This document shows, one piece after another, positions 24,040 to 31,149 of a stretch of DNA of 64,000 nt (position 1 is the first letter of the stretch; every line of letters begins with the position of its first letter). Source of the stretch: an uncultured bacterium. Its GTDB lineage: Bacteria > Cyanobacteriota > Vampirovibrionia > Gastranaerophilales > Gastranaerophilaceae. A program made the position numbers and the translations under genes. The DNA is taken from NCBI GenBank assembly GCA_902777385.1, contig CACYTP010000001.1, forward strand, positions 186,001-250,000, in the 5' to 3' direction. A model generated the notes under the pieces. It did no database searches. It was not told the origin of the DNA and saw only the letters and a program-made list of their open reading frames with translations.

Positions 24040-25431
24040 TTGAAAAAGACTTTAGCAATAGCACTTTTAATAAGCATGATAGGTATGAATGTTGCCCCCG
24101 TTTTGGCTGCTTCAAATAATCAATCATCGCCAAAAACATTTAAGAGTATGATTAAGAAAAGTAAGAAGCAAAAATCTAATGATTATAAATACGAATATAT
24201 CAATATTGATTGGTGGAAGAATTTTAATGACAGCAATTTGACAGGGTATATAAATAAAGCAATTGAGAATAATTATGATTTAAAAATAGCAACACTTGCC
24301 GTAGAAGAATATTATCAGACAACGAAATTGCAATTGGCAAATGAATTGCCGACAATAGGTGCAGGTTTTTCTCCGGCTTTTGCAAAGATGCCGGGACAAA
24401 CACGTTGGGATTGGTCTTTCGCTACACCTGCTTATGTTAATTATGAATTTGATATTTTCTTAAAAAACAGAGATAAAACTCGTGCTTCAAAAAAAAGATA
24501 TGAGGCTTCCAAATTCGACGAAAGAGCTGCTTATATTGCTATAGCAGGTGCTGTGGGTACAACTTATCTCAATATTGTAAGACTTGATAAAATTATTGAA
24601 CTTCAAAAGAAAATAGTAAACGTAAGACAGGATATATATAATTTGATGCTTGTAAGTAATCGTGAAGGTTTAATCTCGACATCAGATACGATAAAGGCAA
24701 ATAAGGCACTTGTTGCAGGACAGCTTGAATTGACAGAATATCAAAAACAAAGAGAAAAATTACTTCATGCTTTAGCTGTTTTGATTGGTGAAAGTCCTGA
24801 TAATATCAATAATCTTGCAATTACTCCTTATGAAAATATTAATTTTACCGGCGTAATTCCGGAAGAAATCGCCTCAGATATTATTATACAAAGACCGGAT
24901 TTTTTGAGGGCTGAGACAATGGTTGAAAAAGCAGGAATTGATGTAAGAGTTGCAAGAAAAGAATTTTTACCTACAATAAACTTGACGGGTTTGGCTTTGT
25001 TCAATTCAAATAAAATAGGCAGTGCTTGGTCTACAAAGGGTATGCTTGCAGGTATAGCTGCAGGTGCAATGCTTCCTATTTTTACGGGTGGGGCAAGAAT
25101 TGCTAACCTTAAAATTAAAAAAACCGAATATGAAAGACTTTTACAAGATTATTATAAAACTAATTTAACAGCTATTCAGGAGATTAATGATGCATTAGTT
25201 TCCGTAAAAAAGGACAAAGAAAAGCTTGCATCTACGTTAAAACAAGCTGAACTTGAAAAATCTGATTACAATTATACATCTTTAAAATATAACGAGGGTA
25301 TAATTTCAAGATTGGATTTAATTCAAGTTCAGGAAAATATTTTGACTATCGACAAACTTGTTGCACAACAGAATATTGAGTGTATGGTCGATTACATCGG
25401 CTTGTACAAAGCTGTTGGCAGCAAACTCTAA
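24040..25431 (+). CDS. TolC/NodT-type outer-membrane efflux channel
   Basis: 463 residues. A signal peptide (1-23, KKTLAIALLISM...VLA) is followed by two outer-membrane efflux protein repeats, with long helices and the conserved IPEEIASDIIIQRPDFLRAE element near the middle, cited by its core RPDFLRAE. WWKNFND near residue 52 is typical of the NodT subgroup. The start is a TTG at 24040 preceded by AAGGA with nine bases spacing. It completes a tripartite pump with EmrA and EmrB. A second TolC-family gene lies at 55749. Confidence 0.9.
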   Translation: MKKTLAIALLISMIGMNVAPVLAASNNQSSPKTFKSMIKKSKKQKSNDYKYEYINIDWWKNFNDSNLTGYINKAIENNYDLKIATLAVEEYYQTTKLQLANELPTIGAGFSPAFAKMPGQTRWDWSFATPAYVNYEFDIFLKNRDKTRASKKRYEASKFDERAAYIAIAGAVGTTYLNIVRLDKIIELQKKIVNVRQDIYNLMLVSNREGLISTSDTIKANKALVAGQLELTEYQKQREKLLHALAVLIGESPDNINNLAITPYENINFTGVIPEEIASDIIIQRPDFLRAETMVEKAGIDVRVARKEFLPTINLTGLALFNSNKIGSAWSTKGMLAGIAAGAMLPIFTGGARIANLKIKKTEYERLLQDYYKTNLTAIQEINDALVSVKKDKEKLASTLKQAELEKSDYNYTSLKYNEGIISRLDLIQVQENILTIDKLVAQQNIECMVDYIGLYKAVGSKL

Positions 25432-25484
25432 TTCCGTAAAACATTAATAATCATCATCTCTTTACTTGTAAACAGTAAAGTATT

Positions 25485-25510
25485 ACCGGCAAATAAATTG
25501 CCGGTTTTTT
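25485..25510 (+). terminator. Rho-independent terminator after the channel gene
   Basis: ACCGGCAA (25485-25492) pairs with TTGCCGGT (25498-25505), followed by a T run. Confidence 0.85.
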
Positions 25511-25637
25511 ATATTATTTTTATTAATTTTTGTAATGAAAATAGGTATTCTATTCGGCTGCTATTTACAAAAAAAAAATTCTTTTAGTATAATTGAGGTA
25601 TATTGTTTTAATATTGATAATAAATAAGGAGAGTAAT

Positions 25638-26108
25638 ATGGCAGAATACTTGATTTTAGCAGAAAATGTAATTTTTAAAAATGACAAATTAACTTGTATA
25701 AACATTTATGATAAATTTACAACTGTTGCAATGCCGGCAGAATTCAGATTTGATTTGGCAATCTTATGCGGTCCTAACTGGTCAGTAGGTGAACATAAGC
25801 TTACTGTTAAAGCAAAAGGCAGTAACGGTAAGGAAGTATCTATCGGTGAACTGACCGTAAATATTCCTAATGAAAATTTTGTATATAACGCTTATGCAAA
25901 TGACCTGAAGATAATAATGGACTATAGTGTTTCAGATATAACAATTTTTGTCTATGATAATGATAAAGAAATTATTTCAAGAACTTATCCGGTAATACCT
26001 ATGCTTGTTCCTCAAAAGCAAGAAGCAAAAGCTGCCGAAGCCGAAAGTGCTGAAGATAAATCGAAACCGGAAGAAGAAAAAGCTGAAACTTCCAACAAGA
26101 AAAAGTAA
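25638..26108 (+). CDS. Beta-rich protein with Lys/Glu tail, possibly DUF6941-like
   Basis: 156 residues. Residues 1-118 are a beta-sandwich-like domain (LILAENVIFKNDKLTCINIYD, cited by LTCINIYDKF, then FDLAILCGP and GEHKLTVKAKG). The pattern recalls DUF6941-type proteins, but I am not certain. The last 35 residues are a Lys/Glu/Ala-rich disordered tail. An AAGGAGAG site precedes the ATG at 25638; a longer frame from 25593 lacks one. It is a single gene between terminators. Confidence 0.7.
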   Translation: MAEYLILAENVIFKNDKLTCINIYDKFTTVAMPAEFRFDLAILCGPNWSVGEHKLTVKAKGSNGKEVSIGELTVNIPNENFVYNAYANDLKIIMDYSVSDITIFVYDNDKEIISRTYPVIPMLVPQKQEAKAAEAESAEDKSKPEEEKAETSNKKK

Positions 26109-26139
26109 TGGTATAAAATTTTAGCAATACAACAAATAA

Positions 26140-26173
26140 AAAACCCGATTATCATTTTAGATAATCGGGTTTT
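26140..26173. terminator. Bidirectional terminator
   Basis: AAAACCCGATTATC (26140-26153) and GATAATCGGGTTTT (26160-26173) form a 14-base-pair perfect stem with A/T ends. It can stop transcription from both the plus-strand gene before it and the minus-strand gene after it. Confidence 0.88.
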
Positions 26174-26189
26174 AGTTTATTTATACCTT

Positions 26190-26630
26190 TTATTTTGTGA
26201 GTTCTTCAGCCGAATTAATAATGTCTTCCATGTCTATTTCTTCATTAGCTGCTTCTTTGATATTTTGTTTGCTGCGAGAGAATAATTTTTTTACAATATT
26301 CTCATCAATCCATTCGCCCGGTTTTGCACACGCATTTTTGATTTTTTCTGTTGTACTTACAGCATTTTTATTTATCCATTTAGCACCTTTACTGTAGTAT
26401 ATTCCCCACGCTGCACCACCAAGAACAAGAATTCCGCCTGCCAGTTTTGCAATTGTTTTACCGATACTATGTTTCTTTTTTGGTGCATCAATATCGGATT
26501 TATTAATTTCTACTACGTCATTAGGTTGTTCATTCAACGGTGTACTAAACTTTCCGGGCGAATTAAATAATTCTTCACTGCCTCTGAAGTTTACCTGTGA
26601 GCCGTTGTATATTTGTACAGGATTGACCAT
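26190..26630 (-). CDS. Small single-pass protein, lineage-specific family
   Basis: 146 residues. The N-terminus carries VNFRGSEE, followed by a polar region and a Lys-rich KKKHSIGK. A Gly-rich membrane helix follows (about 61-79, LAGGILVLGGAAWGIYY), then SKGAKWINKNAV and a helical, charged C-terminus. The organisation matches the proteins at 6386 and 16122. Function unknown. Its ATG has an AGGAGG-type ribosome site upstream (complement of ACCTCCTTT). Confidence 0.7.
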   Translation of the reverse strand: MVNPVQIYNGSQVNFRGSEELFNSPGKFSTPLNEQPNDVVEINKSDIDAPKKKHSIGKTIAKLAGGILVLGGAAWGIYYSKGAKWINKNAVSTTEKIKNACAKPGEWIDENIVKKLFSRSKQNIKEAANEEIDMEDIINSAEELTK

Positions 26631-26793
26631 TTAGATACCTCCTTTGTTAAACACTGTTATTCAAAAACGACCTTTTTCTTTATTTTGCGGAAAAATTTTT
26701 TCTTTTTCAATTATTGTTACAAAAATTTACAAAAAATTTGGAATAATTTAAAATCGTGCGTACTCTATAAGAGTAGAAGGAGAGTTATGGGAT

Positions 26794-29700
26794 ATGGAAA
26801 ATACAACTTTAATTATAGATGAAAAAGAAAAAGAAAACGCAAAAGCACTTTCTCAGAGTTTTGTAAAGACTGATGTTAAGAGCAGAGCATATATTAATGC
26901 ACTTGGTGCAGAGGTTTGCTTAAAATATTTGAAGGATGAGCAAATTGTTTCTGAAAATGTTTATAATATGCACAATATAAGAAAAATTTTAGAAGAATTT
27001 GATATTTCTGATATTATGCTTTCTAATATTCATCTTGATGTAAGAGTTGTTTATGATGAAGACCGGATTTTTATTCCAAAATCCCATTTTGAATATAATA
27101 TTACGCCGGATATTTATGTTGTTTTAAAAATGGAAAAAGACTGTTCAAAAACAGAGTTATTGGGCTTTTTTGAACCTAAAATGATAAATAAAAACAATTC
27201 AAATGACGAATATTATTTTATGGAAAAAGAAAAACTCTCTTCGCCTGTTGATTTAAAAAGTTTTATAAACAACTTTGAAACAAAGTTTAATAATGAATAT
27301 GATGAGAAATCCATTGAAGATGCGGAAATTTTGATGGTTTCTGTTGCTGATAATGATATTACTGAGCAAGATAAGAAAAAACTTCTTGATTATTTAAAAA
27401 ATAGTGCGGAGTTAAGAGATAAGTTCATTGAATTTGAAAATTTTGAAATGATTTCATATCAGGCAGCTAATACTGTTGATTTTGAAAATAAATTTTATTC
27501 TGCGGAAGATACCGAGATTACTGAAGATACTACAGAAACTTCCGAAGAAGAAGTAATTGGAGCTGCTGATGTTGATATAACAGAAGGTGCTGTTGATGGA
27601 ATCGGTTTAACTGAGGAAACTACCGTTGAAGAAAATGTAGAAAATGCTATATCTGACTTGTCTGGTGAAGTTCAGACAGCTGAAACAGATTTTCAGGAAA
27701 CTTTTGGCAGTGCTACGGAAGAAACAGATATGTCAGATCTTTTTGGTGAAGAAGATAGTAGCCCAACTGAAACGTTAGAAACCGAAACAGTTGGAGATGT
27801 GGTTTCAAATAGTGATAATAATGATGACGACGGACTGTTTGAAGATATGCTAAATGGGCTTGCCGTCGGAGGTGCTGAAATAGCGGGTTCAGCTGTTGCT
27901 TCAGCTGCATTATCAGGAGCTGAAGCCGGAGCAGAAGTTGTTAAAGATACCGCAGAGGCTATTGATGGTCTTACAGGAATTGCAGATAGTTTGGATAATC
28001 CTGCTGAAACTCCTGCCAAAAATGTGTCACAAAGTGAATCTTTATTAAATGATGCTCTGAATTCATTACTTGGACAAGACGAACAGTTACCTGTAAATAC
28101 ACCTTTCGGATATAATACAGGAAATACTTCTTCTGATGCGGATTCTTCATCGGATGATTTAGTATTTTCTAATAATGACGATTATGATGATATTATATTT
28201 GAGAATGATGACAATTATGATCACGGTTCAGGTGGTGGTTCTACCGGAAGGGCATATTTGCCGTCAAATTCAACAAGTAAGCCGGCTATATCAACTGTAA
28301 TCAATACTCCTATATCTGAGGCAACGGATTTAATTTCGATGGAAAGTCTGGAGATGGGTAACATTCCGCCATTAGATGTTCCAAAAGCAGATAACATTGA
28401 TATGATGCAGATGGATGAGTTCCAAAATCTTGTGGATAATTATGTTCCTCAGAAGATTAAAGATGAGTCCGTATGTGTTGATTTTAATGCGATAAATTCA
28501 GAAAGTAATACTTCTGCTGATGCTAAACCACAGTCAATAAAGAGTTTTTCAACTGATAGTCTGATGAAACCTAAGAATGATAATGGTATTGAGTCTGACG
28601 AGTTTGTAGAAGAAATGCCTGATACTGTCACCCCATATATCAGTGCTACTGCTGATACTGTTACATCAGACGAATTTGTGGAAGAAATGCCTGATGAAGT
28701 TGCTCAAAAAGAATTTACCGAGGAAGATAAATTAAACTCTGACAGTTTTGTTCAGGATTTACCGGAAGAGGTACCTCATAAAGAAATAAGTCAGGAAGAT
28801 AAATTAACTTCTGATGATTTTGTTCAGGATATGCCTCAAGAAGAAGTTTCGGATTCAATTTCGAATATGGAAACCAAATCTGAGGATATGGATATGAGTT
28901 TAGCCGTTGATGAAGATTTATTTGGAGAAGAGCTTGGCGGTGCTATTGAAAATGAATTGACACTGGATGAAAAAGCCTTTGACGGATTTGGAAATGTTCC
29001 GTCTATTGGTGAAGATATAACCGGTGAATTGAATGATGAAATTGATATGCCGGATAATATCTCAGATTCAATTGATATGTCGTCTATTGATAATCATGTA
29101 GCAGATTCCTTAAATACAGGTGATTTAACACTTTCCGGTGATGAAACTGATTCTGCAAGCTCAACTCAAACCGAAGAAGTTTCCGCAGTAGATGACAGTA
29201 TGAATTCTTCTGACAATGTTGTATCTGATAATACTGTTCAGGATACGCAATCAGATGAAACATCTTCTGATAATGCTCCTGCTTATGATGAAGTATCAGA
29301 TTTATCTATTTTAGATGAACTCTCTGCATTATCAGGTGAGGATGGTGTTTTCGAATTTGGTAATGAAACGGAAGAGTCTAAGGAAGAACAAGAAATGGGT
29401 CTGTCTGAAGAAGAGGAAGCTGCCGTTCTTGAAAATGTTAATGAAGAAGGAAATAATCTCACGGCTGAGCCTGAAATGCATGCCGAAGATACAGCTGTTT
29501 CTGAAACAGCTGAAAGTGAAGAATCTGCCATGACTCCTTCAGATATTAGTGGGCAGGAAATAGAAATTTGTGAAGAAGAAAATCCGGAAGATGTTGGGTC
29601 TATTCAAGATATTAACTCTATTGAGGATGTTGAATCAATTGATAATATGTCCCAAGATGAATATGATACAAATTCTGAAGAAGACCGTGTGCAAAATCAG

Positions 29701-30528
29701 TCTTTAGGAATTTTGTACAATAACTCTAATACACAGGGTTTGAATAACACTATAATGAATGCAGAAGAAGACTCTTATGATTTTAAACCTAAAAAATCTT
29801 CATCTAAATTAGTACCGATATTTGGAATTTTGGCAATGGTTATAGTTGTAGGTGCAGTTGTTGGTTTTATGATTAAGAGCAAGAACAGTGTCGAATCTGA
29901 AACTCTTATCAGTTCAAATCCTGAAACAAATACTCTGGCAAGTCCGGAAACCGATAACTCAGGTATTTTATCAAATGATAACAACGGTATAGAACCGGCT
30001 ATTCCAACGGATTTATCTCCATCTGCTCCTGCACCGAAAGCTAATCAATCTGCATCACAAGAGCTTTCTAAAGAAGCAAAACAGGCTGCAGTAAAGAATA
30101 CAAAAGAAGCTATTAAAAATACTCAGGAAGCTATTAAAAAACAACAGGCTGCTGCAGGACCTAAGAAACCTATTAATGCAAGCAAGACAATAACTTTGCA
30201 AAAAGTTGCTTGGGAAGTTCCTGATTATTTGTCATACAGTGATAATATGAGAAAGTATTTGCAAACCGCAGGTAAGAGTATCAAGTTAACATTATCAAGT
30301 GATTTGTTATTGACCAGTGATTATATTTATTCAAATCAGGTAAAAGTGAGCATGAAACTCTCTAAAGATGGTACAATACAGAATGCTCAGATTACAAAAT
30401 CAAGTGGTTCAAATCAGGTAGATAATATTGTGTTACAAACTGTTAAAAATACACTAAATGCTGTAAAACCAGCACAGGGCGAGGTTCCGACACCTAACTA
30501 CAATTTAGGTATTATCATTTATCTATAA
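26794..30528 (+). CDS. Giant acidic transmembrane protein: DUF1822-like start, TonB-like end
   Basis: 1244 residues. Residues about 28-130 (SRAYINALGAEVCLKYL, then FEYNITPDIYVVLKM and LLGFFEP) resemble the cyanobacterial DUF1822 family by pattern; this is from memory and needs a profile search. Residues 230-1000 are a very acidic Asp/Glu/Ser/Thr linker with an Ala-rich helix (about 350-400) and four SDxFVxxMP-type repeats (about 600-690). One membrane helix follows (about 1004-1028, IFGILAMVIVVGAVVGFMI). The C-terminal 75 residues (VKVSMKLSKDGTIQNAQITK, then VDNIVLQTVKN) look like a TonB C-terminal domain, so the N-terminus is predicted cytoplasmic and the TonB-like end periplasmic. Sigma factor and ATPase genes follow in the same direction. 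Confidence 0.8.
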   Translation: MENTTLIIDEKEKENAKALSQSFVKTDVKSRAYINALGAEVCLKYLKDEQIVSENVYNMHNIRKILEEFDISDIMLSNIHLDVRVVYDEDRIFIPKSHFEYNITPDIYVVLKMEKDCSKTELLGFFEPKMINKNNSNDEYYFMEKEKLSSPVDLKSFINNFETKFNNEYDEKSIEDAEILMVSVADNDITEQDKKKLLDYLKNSAELRDKFIEFENFEMISYQAANTVDFENKFYSAEDTEITEDTTETSEEEVIGAADVDITEGAVDGIGLTEETTVEENVENAISDLSGEVQTAETDFQETFGSATEETDMSDLFGEEDSSPTETLETETVGDVVSNSDNNDDDGLFEDMLNGLAVGGAEIAGSAVASAALSGAEAGAEVVKDTAEAIDGLTGIADSLDNPAETPAKNVSQSESLLNDALNSLLGQDEQLPVNTPFGYNTGNTSSDADSSSDDLVFSNNDDYDDIIFENDDNYDHGSGGGSTGRAYLPSNSTSKPAISTVINTPISEATDLISMESLEMGNIPPLDVPKADNIDMMQMDEFQNLVDNYVPQKIKDESVCVDFNAINSESNTSADAKPQSIKSFSTDSLMKPKNDNGIESDEFVEEMPDTVTPYISATADTVTSDEFVEEMPDEVAQKEFTEEDKLNSDSFVQDLPEEVPHKEISQEDKLTSDDFVQDMPQEEVSDSISNMETKSEDMDMSLAVDEDLFGEELGGAIENELTLDEKAFDGFGNVPSIGEDITGELNDEIDMPDNISDSIDMSSIDNHVADSLNTGDLTLSGDETDSASSTQTEEVSAVDDSMNSSDNVVSDNTVQDTQSDETSSDNAPAYDEVSDLSILDELSALSGEDGVFEFGNETEESKEEQEMGLSEEEEAAVLENVNEEGNNLTAEPEMHAEDTAVSETAESEESAMTPSDISGQEIEICEEENPEDVGSIQDINSIEDVESIDNMSQDEYDTNSEEDRVQNQSLGILYNNSNTQGLNNTIMNAEEDSYDFKPKKSSSKLVPIFGILAMVIVVGAVVGFMIKSKNSVESETLISSNPETNTLASPETDNSGILSNDNNGIEPAIPTDLSPSAPAPKANQSASQELSKEAKQAAVKNTKEAIKNTQEAIKKQQAAAGPKKPINASKTITLQKVAWEVPDYLSYSDNMRKYLQTAGKSIKLTLSSDLLLTSDYIYSNQVKVSMKLSKDGTIQNAQITKSSGSNQVDNIVLQTVKNTLNAVKPAQGEVPTPNYNLGIIIYL

Positions 30529-30562
30529 TTGTGATATAATGTTATAAGTTAGGGGAATATCA

Positions 30563-31135
30563 GTGGAATTAACACAAGACAAGATAAATCTGATAGAAAG
30601 ATTAATCAAGACAAATCGTAAATTTACCAATAATGAGGATTTATACGAGGATTTTTTTAATGAAACATGCAAACGTTCATTACCTATAATCAGTACAATA
30701 TCCTCAGATTCCACTTTGGAAGTCTATCTTAGAAAAGTTGCAACTTCCAGTATTTTGAATGTTTTAAAAGATTCAGGAAGATTAAGAAGAACCCATGACA
30801 GTTACGTTGCAACAAAAGAGGTTTCTTTGAATGCTCCTGAGCCATCATATTCAAATACATACAACAATATTAAAATAGAATATGAACCTATAGATTTTGA
30901 TAATGGTCCGGAGGATGTTGCAATAAAAAAAGAGGTTTTGACCTTTGTGTTGGATTCTCTGAATAATATCAACAGTCAAGATCCTGACAAACAGTATTTA
31001 GAATTGTACAGACTCCGTTATAAAGAGGGCATGACTCAGAGTGAAATTGCCCGTGAATTGAATTTATCTCAATCGGAAGTATCTAAAAGATTGTTCAAGT
31101 TAATGCAAAAAATTAAAACTTCTCTTAACGGTTAG
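30563..31135 (+). CDS. Small sigma-70-family (ECF-like) factor
   Basis: 190 residues. The C-terminus holds a clear region-4 helix-turn-helix: LYRLRYKEGMTQSEIARELN, then LSQSEVSKRLFKLMQKIK (about 148-187). The N-terminal half (LEVYLRKVATSSILNVLKDSGRLRR, cited by its core VATSSILNVLKDS) resembles region 2.3-2.4 in degenerate form. The start is a GTG at 30563 after an AGGGGAAT site, 34 bases downstream of the giant protein and 14 bases upstream of the ATPase. It probably directs RNA polymerase to a small regulon, with the membrane protein as its likely control partner (inference). Confidence 0.82.
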   Translation: MELTQDKINLIERLIKTNRKFTNNEDLYEDFFNETCKRSLPIISTISSDSTLEVYLRKVATSSILNVLKDSGRLRRTHDSYVATKEVSLNAPEPSYSNTYNNIKIEYEPIDFDNGPEDVAIKKEVLTFVLDSLNNINSQDPDKQYLELYRLRYKEGMTQSEIARELNLSQSEVSKRLFKLMQKIKTSLNG

Positions 31136-31149
31136 CAGAGATTATAATT

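Noticed and set aside
27693-28019. Antisense Ser/Ala/Pro-rich open frame inside the giant acidic protein
   Set aside because: It is the complementary shadow of the Asp/Glu/Ser/Ala-rich linker, has no ribosome site and has no independent features.
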